A DNA stretch of 35,865 bases. It comes from JAWUVP01 sp034112285 (GTDB lineage Bacteria; Pseudomonadota; Gammaproteobacteria; JABDGN01). Positions within the stretch are counted from its first letter, which is position 1, and each line of letters begins with the position of its first letter. The notes below the pieces were generated by a model that worked only from the letters and a program-made list of their open reading frames with translations, was not told the origin of the DNA and made no database searches. Positions 9,339-17,707 of the stretch are shown here, piece by piece. The stretch lies in contig JAWUVP010000044.1 in assembly GCA_034112285.1 (NCBI GenBank), positions 1 through 35,865 of the forward strand. The letters run 5' to 3'. The position numbers and the translations under genes were made by a program.

Positions 9339-10470
9339 CCCAAAAATCATGCTGGTTGCTGGCGAAGCGTCTGGCGATCAACGTGGGGCTGAAGTGGCGG
9401 CAACTTTACGCCAAGCCATGCCCCACGCAACCTTATTGGGCATTGGTGGTAAAGCCATGCGCGCCGCTGGCGTGCAAACACAATTTGATGTGAATGAATT
9501 AGCGGTCATGGGTTTCATTGAACCGCTGATACACTTGCCTCGCATTCTAAAAATTTATCGCGCCTTAAAAAAATCATTACAAACCGAGCGCCCTGATCTG
9601 CTTATTTGCATTGATTACCCCGGGTTTAATTTACGCTTAGCCAAATACGCCAAAAGCATTGGCATTAAAGTGTTGTTTTACATTAGCCCGCAAGTGTGGG
9701 CTTGGCGCCAAGGGCGGGTGAAAAAGATTGCCGCCGCGGTGGATCACATGGCCGTTATTTTTCCATTTGAAGCCGACTTTTATACCGAGCATAATGTGCC
9801 GGTCACTTATGTTGGCCACCCGCTAACTGAAAAAGTTGCCCAGCAAATTCCCATGCCGCTAGCGCGCGAGCAATTACAGCTTAATAGTGAGCAAACCGTT
9901 GTTACTTTATTGCCAGGCAGTCGCAAAAGTGAAGTGGCTAACTTGTTGCCGGTCATGTTGGCCAGTGCAGCAAAGATATTGCAAACCCTGCCGAGCTGCC
10001 AATTCGTATTAGCTTTAGCTTCCACCATCAACCAAACCGATATACAACCTTTGATTGATGCGCAGGCGGTACCGGTGCATATCAACCAAGATTCTTTTGT
10101 GAGCTTGTGCGCCGCGGATGCGGTGATCACCGCTTCGGGCACCGCAACTTTAGAAACGGCCTTATTGCAAAAACCCATGGTAGTGGCCTATCAGGTCAAC
10201 CCGCTCACCGCCTTTATTGCCAAACGGGTGATTAAGCTGCCCTACATTAGCTTATGTAATATAGTGGCCGGTGAAAAAGTGGTCTGCGAATTGTTACAAG
10301 ACGCCGCTAATCCAGATAATATTGCGACTGAAACGCTACGTATTTTAACCGATGATGCTTACCGGAAAACTATCTTGGCAGGATTAGGCAAGGTTGTGCA
10401 ACGCTTAGGCACGCCTAATACTGCGCAGAATATGCTTGAATTGGTGCAACGGATGTTAGAGCAAGAATGA
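9325..10470 (+). CDS. lpxB: Lipid-A-disaccharide synthase
   Basis: A glycosyltransferase (GT19) that condenses UDP-diacyl-glucosamine with lipid X to form the lipid A disaccharide at the inner face of the inner membrane. 381 residues, against 382 in E. coli. Motifs: VAGEASGDQRGAE at the N-terminus, LAVMGFIEPL, CIDYPGFNLRLAK, YYISPQVWAW-like FYISPQVWAWRQGRVK, LLPGSRKSEV, and SGTATLETAL near the C-terminus. The start overlaps the end of gnnB by 14 nt. It converges on lpxA with only 16 nt between stop codons, and I see no terminator there, so the two transcripts likely overlap. Normally it is co-directional with lpxA; see the inversion finding. Confidence 0.96.
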   Translation: MPLANPKIMLVAGEASGDQRGAEVAATLRQAMPHATLLGIGGKAMRAAGVQTQFDVNELAVMGFIEPLIHLPRILKIYRALKKSLQTERPDLLICIDYPGFNLRLAKYAKSIGIKVLFYISPQVWAWRQGRVKKIAAAVDHMAVIFPFEADFYTEHNVPVTYVGHPLTEKVAQQIPMPLAREQLQLNSEQTVVTLLPGSRKSEVANLLPVMLASAAKILQTLPSCQFVLALASTINQTDIQPLIDAQAVPVHINQDSFVSLCAADAVITASGTATLETALLQKPMVVAYQVNPLTAFIAKRVIKLPYISLCNIVAGEKVVCELLQDAANPDNIATETLRILTDDAYRKTILAGLGKVVQRLGTPNTAQNMLELVQRMLEQE

Positions 10471-10486
10471 AACCGTTATTTATTCG

Positions 10487-11257
10487 TTAACGCACAATCC
10501 CACGCGTAGCCAAATTAAGGCCATCAATAAAGGCTTGCACCGCACTGCATTCTTTGGCCAGCTCAACTAATATTTTCTGTGCTTGCTCTACCGTGTTGCT
10601 TTCACGAAAAATAACTTTGTAAGCTTTAAAAATAATACGAATGTCGGCTTTGCTAAAACCGTTGCGTGTTAAGCCCACTTTATTTAAACCTGAAGCCTTA
10701 GGATCATTACCGGCCACCATAAGGTAAGGCAGTACATCTTGCACCACCATCGCGCCGCGCGCTACAAAACTGTAAGCGCCGATATTGCAAAATTGGTGTA
10801 TGGCGCAAAATGCGCCGATGGTGGCCGCATCACCCACATTGACATGGCCGGCCAGGGTGGCGCCATTAGCAAAAATAGTGTTGGAGCCAATAATGCAATC
10901 GTGGCCGATGTGTGAATAAGCCATCATGAAATTATCATCACCGATTTTAGTAACGCAATTTTCTTTAATTGAGCCGCGATTAACCGTGACGAATTCATGA
11001 AAAATATTATTATCACCAATTTCTAAATAGGTTTCGGTGGTGTCGGCGAGTTTATCTTGATTGTCGCCACCGATTGAGGCGAACTGATAAATTTTATTAT
11101 TACGCCCAAGCTTGGTGTTACGGGTAATCACCACATGAGGGCCTAGCCAGCTGCCAGCGCCAATTTCTACATTGGGGCCAATAACGCTGTACGGTCCAAT
11201 ACAAACATCACTTGCAATATTTGCACTGGGGTCAATGATGGCTTTGCTATCAATCAT
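10487..11257 (-). CDS. lpxA: Acyl-ACP:UDP-N-acetylglucosamine O/N-acyltransferase
   Basis: First enzyme of lipid A synthesis, a left-handed beta-helix trimer. 256 residues with many hexapeptide repeats (IGPNVEIGAGSWLGPHVVI). Catalytic His119 (SHIGHDC) corresponds to E. coli His125, and His138 and His154 to His144 and His160. The residue at the acyl-chain ruler (E. coli Gly173) is Arg167 here, which would shorten the acyl pocket. Given gnnA and gnnB, the natural substrate may be the 3-amino sugar, so the bond formed would be an amide. It is the last gene of the minus-strand operon, 3 nt after fabZ. Confidence 0.96.
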   Translation of the reverse strand: MIDSKAIIDPSANIASDVCIGPYSVIGPNVEIGAGSWLGPHVVITRNTKLGRNNKIYQFASIGGDNQDKLADTTETYLEIGDNNIFHEFVTVNRGSIKENCVTKIGDDNFMMAYSHIGHDCIIGSNTIFANGATLAGHVNVGDAATIGAFCAIHQFCNIGAYSFVARGAMVVQDVLPYLMVAGNDPKASGLNKVGLTRNGFSKADIRIIFKAYKVIFRESNTVEQAQKILVELAKECSAVQAFIDGLNLATRGIVR

Positions 11258-11260
11258 AGA

Positions 11261-11710
11261 TCACCCTGGTTTTTTCATTAATAATATTTGCCCGCTACAC
11301 ACTAGCTCACCATCAACCGTTACAGTACAGGCGGTTTTTAACAGGGTAAAATCGTTTTTACTTTGCAAAAATTCTACCTTAATCAGTAATTGATCACCTG
11401 GAACGATAATACGCTTGAAGCGGGCTTTATCAATTCCAGCAAAAACATAGAGAGGCAAATCTGAATCTGGATCTGAGTCAGTACACAAGTAGCCTAGCAA
11501 GCCAGAAGCTTGAGCCATCGCCTCTATCACCAGCACACCCGGGTAGACGGCTTGATCGGGGAAATGCCCTTGAAAAACAGTGTCATTTGCGGTAATGTTT
11601 TTAATGGCTTGAATAGATTTACCTTGGTTATAAGTCAGCACCCTGTCGACCATTAAAAAGGGGATTCGGTGGGGTAAATATTTTTTTATGAGCTCAATAT
11701 CCATTATCAT
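11261..11710 (-). CDS. fabZ: 3-hydroxyacyl-[acyl-carrier-protein] dehydratase
   Basis: Hot-dog-fold dehydratase of fatty acid elongation that competes with LpxA for 3-hydroxyacyl-ACP. 149 residues. The catalytic His49 lies in GHFPDQAVYPGV and Glu63 in VIEAMAQASG; LPHRIPFLMVDRV is the family N-terminal signature. The start MIMDIEL is supported by AAGGA 7 nt upstream; the ATG is one base after the lpxD stop. Confidence 0.96.
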   Translation of the reverse strand: MIMDIELIKKYLPHRIPFLMVDRVLTYNQGKSIQAIKNITANDTVFQGHFPDQAVYPGVLVIEAMAQASGLLGYLCTDSDPDSDLPLYVFAGIDKARFKRIIVPGDQLLIKVEFLQSKNDFTLLKTACTVTVDGELVCSGQILLMKKPG

Positions 11711-11711
11711 A

Positions 11712-12680
11712 TTACTGTTCCTTTAAACATTTTTTTTCTAACTTGCGCACCACTTTTGCTAGTGCATCTAAACCTCGTAAGCGCACCACGGCTCTACGCC
11801 ATAAGTTGTTTTCCATAAGGCCGGTACCCGACGAATAGACACCGGGTTTTTTAATGGAATTGGTTACAAAGGCTGTGCCGGTGAGCATTACGCCGTCGCA
11901 AAGTGTTAAATGGTTTGCTATGCCTGACTTTCCGCCCAGCATGCAATGACGGCCAACGGTAACACTACCGGCAATGGCCGCGTGCGCTGCAATCGCGGTG
12001 TGTGCGCCAATGTGAACGTTGTGTGCAATATGCACCAGGTTATCAATGCGTACACCTTCTTCAATAATCGTGTCACCTATGGTGCCGCAATCAATGGTGG
12101 TATTAGCCCCTATTTCAACGTGGTTGGCAATCTGCACCCCACCAATTTGAGGAATTTTATACCACTTGCCATCGGCTTGCGCGTTACCAAACCCATCGCT
12201 ACCGATAATGGCACCTTGATGGATAATACAATCTGTGCCCATAGTGGTTTTTGCACAAATGACAGCATTGGCTTTAATAATGCTGTTGGCACCAATCACA
12301 CACTCTTGACCAATGGTCACATTTGGGCCGACCACAACGCTATCGGCTAGTTTTGCACTAGGGTCAATAACGGCGCTGGGATGAATGCCGGTGAGGTATG
12401 AAGCTTTGGTGTCAAAAAGTTCGGCCGCTTTGGCAAAGCCTAAACGGGTATTGGCCAACACTAATAGATTGGCGGCAATTTCTGGACGTGTTTTAACGAT
12501 GTAAGCCGAGGCAGTAGCTGAGGCTATTTTTTCGGCAAGGTCTTGCGCATCGATAAACGTTAATTGTCCGGCAGAGGCATTGGTTAAAGACCCCAACCCG
12601 GTAATAACCAGGTTAGGGTCTCCATAGACTTCTGCATCAATATGCTTGGCAATCTCGCCCAGCGTATAGTGATTAGACAT
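11712..12680 (-). CDS. lpxD: UDP-3-O-(3-hydroxyacyl)glucosamine N-acyltransferase
   Basis: Third acylation-pathway enzyme, adding the 2-N-linked hydroxyacyl chain. 322 residues (E. coli 341). An N-terminal uridine-binding domain (residues 1-95, LTFIDAQDLAEKI) is followed by left-handed beta-helix hexapeptides. VHIAHN places the catalytic base at His220 (E. coli His239). IGSDGFG is the conserved loop for pantetheine binding. The C-terminus ends in a basic helix. It starts 4 nt after the skp stop and is followed by fabZ with a 1-nt gap. Confidence 0.96.
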   Translation of the reverse strand: MSNHYTLGEIAKHIDAEVYGDPNLVITGLGSLTNASAGQLTFIDAQDLAEKIASATASAYIVKTRPEIAANLLVLANTRLGFAKAAELFDTKASYLTGIHPSAVIDPSAKLADSVVVGPNVTIGQECVIGANSIIKANAVICAKTTMGTDCIIHQGAIIGSDGFGNAQADGKWYKIPQIGGVQIANHVEIGANTTIDCGTIGDTIIEEGVRIDNLVHIAHNVHIGAHTAIAAHAAIAGSVTVGRHCMLGGKSGIANHLTLCDGVMLTGTAFVTNSIKKPGVYSSGTGLMENNLWRRAVVRLRGLDALAKVVRKLEKKCLKEQ

Positions 12681-12684
12681 CTGC

Positions 12685-13185
12685 TTATTTTAGTGCATCA
12701 ATGACTTGCTGTGTCATGTCAAACTTGTCTTTGAAGTAAGCAACCGTGGTTGATTGTAAAACTAAGTCATAGCCATTTTTTACCGCAACTTTATTTACGC
12801 TTGTTTTAACGCCTGCAAACACTTCTTTCATCATTGCAGCTTGAGCGGCTTGAGCATCATGTGAAAATTGCGTTTGAGTTTGTTGCAACTGGGCACGTTC
12901 GTCGGTTAGCTTTTTAGTTTCTGCTTGCTTTTGCTTGTCGCTCATGACCGAAGCATTACGCTCAAAAGTTTGTGCTGCTTGTTGAAATGTTTGCGCTGAA
13001 GCTTTTAGTTTTGCTTCACGTGGGGCAAATTCATCTTTAAACTTGGCTTCAGCTTTTTTGGCTTGTGGCGCTGCGGCTAAGATTTTTTGTAAGTTAATAA
13101 CACCGACTTTTAAAGTAGCGGCTGACAGAGTGCTAACACTGGTTAAGGCTGCAACAGTGGCTAAAGTTAAGGCTAATTTTTTCAT
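12685..13185 (-). CDS. skp: Periplasmic chaperone Skp/OmpH family
   Basis: A 166-residue holdase for unfolded outer membrane proteins. Residues 1-22 are a Sec signal peptide (cleavage after LSA). The mature start LKVGVINLQKIL is the family's conserved first strand. Residues about 45-130 form the Lys/Ala/Gln-rich coiled-coil tentacles (KFKDEFAPREAKLKA and following), and the C-terminus returns to the beta core (DLVLQSTTVAYFKDKFDMT). It sits between bamA and lpxD, as in most gammaproteobacteria. Confidence 0.93.
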   Translation of the reverse strand: MKKLALTLATVAALTSVSTLSAATLKVGVINLQKILAAAPQAKKAEAKFKDEFAPREAKLKASAQTFQQAAQTFERNASVMSDKQKQAETKKLTDERAQLQQTQTQFSHDAQAAQAAMMKEVFAGVKTSVNKVAVKNGYDLVLQSTTVAYFKDKFDMTQQVIDALK

Positions 13186-13206
13186 ATTGAGGCTCCTATC
13201 ATTTTA

Positions 13207-15555
13207 TTAATACATGGTACCAATTGTAAATTGGAAGTTGTTTATTTGATCGCCAGGCTTTTTGTTGACCGGCTCTGCAAAACTGAAAATCAACGGCAAG
13301 TTTAACGGGGTCCACCATTCAACTTGTGCGCCAACTGAGTAACGAATATTTCTTAATCTAAATTTATTGTCTGGCCCGTTTGTATGTGTGGCGCCATAAG
13401 TACTAAACACATTACCCGCATCAACAAACACCGACGGACGTACCGTTTGTGAATGAAACAAGCGTGGGAAAATCATACTGACATGACCGTCTGTTAATAA
13501 GTTGCCACCGACCTGATTTCCAGTGCTATCAGTTGGCCCTAAACTAAAGGCGGTGTAACTACGGTTAATACCTTGCACACCTAAACCACCGGCATAATAA
13601 TTTTGGAAAAATGGCAGCTCACTGAGTGAACCATAACCCGTACCAAAACCAAATATACCGTGTGTATGTAAGATGAAATAACGGCTCATTGGTTGGTACC
13701 AATCGTGCGTGTAATCCACTTTTAAATACTCAAGCTTGTTGGTGTCAACCGGGGCAGATAAGGTAAAGTTAAGTGATTGCTGTGTACCTTTCGTGGGTAA
13801 AATAGGTCTGTCTAGTGTACGGCGAGACCAACCAGCCGTTAGCATGAGTTGGTCGAAACGCGTGCCATGGTCACCAATAAAGTTGTTGATAATGTTCGAG
13901 GTGCGATCGCCATCACGCAAGATGGTGCGCGTTAAGCCATACCCCAAATTCAATGAGCTATACACTGATAGTGGGAAGCCATAACCGACGTTGAAACCAA
14001 AAGCATCAGTATTATATTCTGCCACAGACAATTGATCTGAGCTGGTTTGTGAGCCAAACAAGCTTATTGTGCGTGACACGCCATCTGGCGTAAAGTAAGG
14101 ATTGGTGTAATTAAAGCTAAATGATTTTTGGTAACCACTCACACTCACACTAAAGCCCGCAGTTTTGCCCGTGCCCATAAAGTTGCTTTGCGAAATGCCG
14201 GTGCTTAGCAAGAAGCCATAGGCTTCGGAGTAACCGATAGATAGCTGAAACTGTGCTGATAATCGCTCAGCCAATTTAACGTCTAAGTCTAATAAATCAT
14301 TAGTGCCCGGCACTTTTGCAGGGTTGATTTGCGGTGGCGGCTGTTGTGACAAATACGTATCTTGCTGGAAGTTATACATAGAGTCATAAACTTGCTGTGT
14401 GGAATACAAGCTGCCTTCAAGCTGATACATTTGCTTGCGCAAGGCAATTTGTGACGTGGTGCTATTACCTGAAAAATCGATATCGCGGATGTAATATTTA
14501 CGTCCTGGCGTCACATTGAAATTTAAAAACACGCTATTGTTTTTATCGTCAATTTTAGGTTGTGGATTAATTTGTGCAAAAGCATAACCCTTATTGCCTA
14601 AGATATTGGTCATGGTCTTATTATCATTCATCACCACTTGGCGTGAAAAAATTTGGCCTTTTTGTAGTGACACGCTTTTTTGTAAAGCACTCGCACTACC
14701 GGCTAAGTTGCCTTCGAAGCTGAAACCTGAAACATGGTATTGCTGGCCTTCAACGAGTTTAAACACTAAATACACGTGTTTTCTGTCTGGCGTAATAGAC
14801 ACAGAGGTAGAATCGATTCGAGCTCGAATGTAGCCGCGGTCCATGTAATAGTTCGTTAGGCTTTGCTCGCTCTGCTGAAGCTTATCTGCACTGTATTCAT
14901 CTTTGCTGGTAAAAAATGTGGTAAAGCTTGGCATCGATAAAGCTAATTGGTTGATGAGCGTTTTGCTGTCATAAACATGATTGCCCAGAATTTTAATGCC
15001 GGCAACTTTCGCCACTGCACCTTCGCTAACCGCAATATTTACTGCAACACGGTTGCGAGGTTGCGCTTCTTGAGTGACCGCAATGCGCACGTTGTAACGG
15101 CCCATGGCGTAGTATTGGTTGCTGAGCGCTTGATTCACTTCAGACAACACTGCGTGGCTTAAAAACCGGCCTTTTGTTAAGCCTAATTTTTCTAATGCGG
15201 TATTGAGCTTGTCTTGGGGAATTTGTTTGTTGCCCGTAATGTTAACCGCGCTAATGGTGGGGCGCTCGCTGACATTAACAATTAAAGTTTGGCCATCGCG
15301 TAAAAATTTGATGTTAGCAAAAAAATCGGTGCTATATAGGGTAGAAAGTATTTTGCTGCTGTTGGCGTAATTGAACCTGCGCCCAACGCTAACACCCATA
15401 TAATGTAATAAGGTTTCGCGCGACACGCGCTGCAAGCCATTAACTTGAATCTTCTTAACCAGAAAGCCACTGGAAGCTGAAGGGGCGGCAAAAGCATTAC
15501 TGAAGGTGGCCAGCAGTAAGCTAAAACTAAGTACAAATGCCAATATTTTCCGCAT
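13207..15555 (-). CDS. bamA: Outer membrane protein assembly factor BamA
   Basis: Core subunit of the BAM complex. 782 residues (E. coli 810). Residues 1-23 are a signal peptide (cleavage after AFA). Five POTRA domains follow (first begins FLVKKIQVNGLQRV), then the 16-strand barrel from about residue 420. The C-terminal strand is FTIGTMY, ending in Tyr instead of Phe or Trp. The loop-6 motif, almost always VRGF or VRGY in Omp85 proteins, reads VQGI at residues 660-663 (Gln661 in place of the near-invariant Arg). The start follows AGGAAA at 7 nt. The upstream gene is dxr rather than rseP, with 108 nt between. Confidence 0.96.
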   Translation of the reverse strand: MRKILAFVLSFSLLLATFSNAFAAPSASSGFLVKKIQVNGLQRVSRETLLHYMGVSVGRRFNYANSSKILSTLYSTDFFANIKFLRDGQTLIVNVSERPTISAVNITGNKQIPQDKLNTALEKLGLTKGRFLSHAVLSEVNQALSNQYYAMGRYNVRIAVTQEAQPRNRVAVNIAVSEGAVAKVAGIKILGNHVYDSKTLINQLALSMPSFTTFFTSKDEYSADKLQQSEQSLTNYYMDRGYIRARIDSTSVSITPDRKHVYLVFKLVEGQQYHVSGFSFEGNLAGSASALQKSVSLQKGQIFSRQVVMNDNKTMTNILGNKGYAFAQINPQPKIDDKNNSVFLNFNVTPGRKYYIRDIDFSGNSTTSQIALRKQMYQLEGSLYSTQQVYDSMYNFQQDTYLSQQPPPQINPAKVPGTNDLLDLDVKLAERLSAQFQLSIGYSEAYGFLLSTGISQSNFMGTGKTAGFSVSVSGYQKSFSFNYTNPYFTPDGVSRTISLFGSQTSSDQLSVAEYNTDAFGFNVGYGFPLSVYSSLNLGYGLTRTILRDGDRTSNIINNFIGDHGTRFDQLMLTAGWSRRTLDRPILPTKGTQQSLNFTLSAPVDTNKLEYLKVDYTHDWYQPMSRYFILHTHGIFGFGTGYGSLSELPFFQNYYAGGLGVQGINRSYTAFSLGPTDSTGNQVGGNLLTDGHVSMIFPRLFHSQTVRPSVFVDAGNVFSTYGATHTNGPDNKFRLRNIRYSVGAQVEWWTPLNLPLIFSFAEPVNKKPGDQINNFQFTIGTMY

Positions 15556-15663
15556 GGATGTTTCCTGAAAATAAAGATGAGCATTATACCGATTTTACTG
15601 TGATTTCATAGGATTAAGATGCCGACCGGCTTGGAAAAGTGTAACAGCAGGAGCCGACTATTT

Positions 15664-16869
15664 TTATGCGGCTGAGCTCTCACCTTGGGACAGGCTTTGA
15701 ATGAGAAGATTGGCTTGAATTCGCGCCTGTGCGTCTATAGCGAGAATGGCTTCTAGCGTATCAGCCGAGATTGCAGGAATATTGGCCAGAACTTGCTCAA
15801 CCACCTGCGGAATTTGGGTAAAGCCGATCTCTTCAGCCAAAAAGGCGGCCACAGCCACTTCATTGGCGGCATTTAAGCAGGCTGGGGCGGTGCCACCCTC
15901 TTCTATTGCTTCGTAGGCTAAACGCATCATGGGGTAACGTTCGAGCGCTAGGGGCTTAAAATCTAGCTGGCTCAATTGATTAAAATCTAACGAGCCCACG
16001 CCAGACTCAATTCGCTCTGGTAGCCCCAATGCCTGGGCGATGGGTGTGCGCATATCAGGCAAGCCTAACTCGGCCAGCACTGAGCCGTCGATGTACTCAA
16101 CCATTGAATGAATCACGCTTTGTGGCTGCACAATTACGTCTATCTGAGCCAATGCGGCATTGAACAACCAATGGGCTTCAATAACTTCTAAGCCTTTATT
16201 CATCATGGTGGCGGAATCCACCGAGATTTTTTTACCCATAACCCAATTGGGGTGGGCGCAGGCTTGCTCCGGGGTAACGCTTGCTAGCTCTGCCACTGGA
16301 GTGTCGCGAAATGGCCCGCCGGAAGCCGTTAGAATCAGACGCTTTACGCCCATTTCTTTTAAGCTACGATTTTGGTTATCAGTAGGAAGGCTTTGAAAAA
16401 TGGCATTGTGCTCGCTATCAACCGGTAAAACCGTCGCGCCATGGTCTTTTACCGTTTGCATAAAAAGCTGGCCACTCATCACCAAGGCTTCTTTATTGGC
16501 CAGGTAAATCGTTTTGCCAGCCTTTGCTGCGGCTAAAGTGGGCAGTAAACCCGCCGCGCCGACAATCGCCGCCATAACGCCGTGAATGGGGGCAGCGCTT
16601 GCCACGTCACATAAGGCTTGTGCGCCAACATGGAGCTGTGGTGGGTTGGATAAGTTTTTGAGGTTGGTACGTAATAGCTCGGCAGCCTTAGCATCGACCA
16701 TTACCACGTGTTGGGGCTGATACTGTTTTATTTGCGCCAACAACTTGTCAGCATTGGTATTTGCCGTTAAGGCATAGACACTAAACTTATCAAGATTGCG
16801 CGCCAGCACATCTAATGTGCTCTGGCCGATAGAGCCTGTTGAGCCTAAAATCGTAATCGCTTGTGTCAT
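15664..16869 (-). CDS. dxr: 1-deoxy-D-xylulose 5-phosphate reductoisomerase
   Basis: Converts DXP to MEP with NADPH in the non-mevalonate isoprenoid pathway. 401 residues (E. coli 398). The N-terminal ILGSTGSIGQSTLDV is the NADPH-binding loop; LANKEALVMSG, PVDSEHNAIFQ (acidic metal ligands) and SVDSATMMNKGLE (phosphate and metal binding) are all present. It lies 8 nt after cdsA, the order seen in Pseudomonas. Confidence 0.97.
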   Translation of the reverse strand: MTQAITILGSTGSIGQSTLDVLARNLDKFSVYALTANTNADKLLAQIKQYQPQHVVMVDAKAAELLRTNLKNLSNPPQLHVGAQALCDVASAAPIHGVMAAIVGAAGLLPTLAAAKAGKTIYLANKEALVMSGQLFMQTVKDHGATVLPVDSEHNAIFQSLPTDNQNRSLKEMGVKRLILTASGGPFRDTPVAELASVTPEQACAHPNWVMGKKISVDSATMMNKGLEVIEAHWLFNAALAQIDVIVQPQSVIHSMVEYIDGSVLAELGLPDMRTPIAQALGLPERIESGVGSLDFNQLSQLDFKPLALERYPMMRLAYEAIEEGGTAPACLNAANEVAVAAFLAEEIGFTQIPQVVEQVLANIPAISADTLEAILAIDAQARIQANLLIQSLSQGESSAA

Positions 16870-16877
16870 GTTTGACC

Positions 16878-17684
16878 TTATAGGTTATGTAGCAATATCA
16901 TGCCTAAGGTAAATACCGGCGCCGCTGCCAGCATGCTGTCTAGACGGTCTAACATGCCGCCATGTCCGGGAATGAGGTTGCCGCTATCTTTCACTTTGGC
17001 AATGCGCTTAAACATTGATTCAAATAAATCGCCGACCACCGCAAAAAAGGACATCACCACAGACACAAAAGCATAGCCTAGCCATTGCTTTGCGGGCATG
17101 TGTAACAACCACATGGCGACCATTAATACTATTAGCATTAACGCAATGCCGCCCATCACCCCTTCGATGGTCTTGCCCGGGCTTAAGGCTGGCGCTAATT
17201 TATTTTTACCAAAACGTTTGCCGGCAAGGTAGGCACCGGTATCGATGGCCCACAGCAAAAACAAAAATAACAAGACGTAATGCGGGCCTAAATCATTCTG
17301 CGAGGCTAATAAATTTAACCCTGCCCAGCATGGGATGATACATAAGAAACCAATAATACCGTTGAGAAATAATTTTTGTTCCGTGGTTTGTTTGCGCACA
17401 AAAACCCAGAGAATGATGACGGCAACTAACCACCAAACCACCCCAAACCAAACAACATAAATAAAGGGCACAAATTGCACGAATGACAAGCCACCCAGCA
17501 TTAACACCATGTAAACCAATTTACTATAGAGTTGTTTTAACCCCATTAAATTGGCCCATTCCCAAGCTGCAATTAACGATAACACCGCGGTAGCAATGCT
17601 AAATGTAGCCACGCTAGCACTTAACACAAACCAACACACTAAAGGAATTAAAACTATCACACTAATCAAACGTAATTTAAACAT
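16878..17684 (-). CDS. cdsA: Phosphatidate cytidylyltransferase (CDP-diglyceride synthase)
   Basis: Integral membrane enzyme making CDP-diacylglycerol from phosphatidate and CTP. 268 residues with about eight hydrophobic helices. The C-terminal signature is present: LSPGKTIEGVMGG, then GDLFESMFKRIAKVKDSG and GHGGMLDRLDSM (Asp residues bind metal). It is 23 nt downstream of uppS and 8 nt upstream of dxr, in one transcription unit. Confidence 0.96.
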   Translation of the reverse strand: MFKLRLISVIVLIPLVCWFVLSASVATFSIATAVLSLIAAWEWANLMGLKQLYSKLVYMVLMLGGLSFVQFVPFIYVVWFGVVWWLVAVIILWVFVRKQTTEQKLFLNGIIGFLCIIPCWAGLNLLASQNDLGPHYVLLFLFLLWAIDTGAYLAGKRFGKNKLAPALSPGKTIEGVMGGIALMLIVLMVAMWLLHMPAKQWLGYAFVSVVMSFFAVVGDLFESMFKRIAKVKDSGNLIPGHGGMLDRLDSMLAAAPVFTLGMILLHNL

Positions 17685-17707
17685 ATTTTTTTCCTGTTAT
17701 CGTTAAT

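Noticed and set aside
10471..10486. Shared terminator between convergent lpxB and lpxA
   Set aside because: The 16-nt gap has no inverted repeat or T run.
15282..15584. 100-residue frame overlapping the start of bamA in another frame
   Set aside because: It lies within the signal peptide and POTRA1 coding region and has no independent support.
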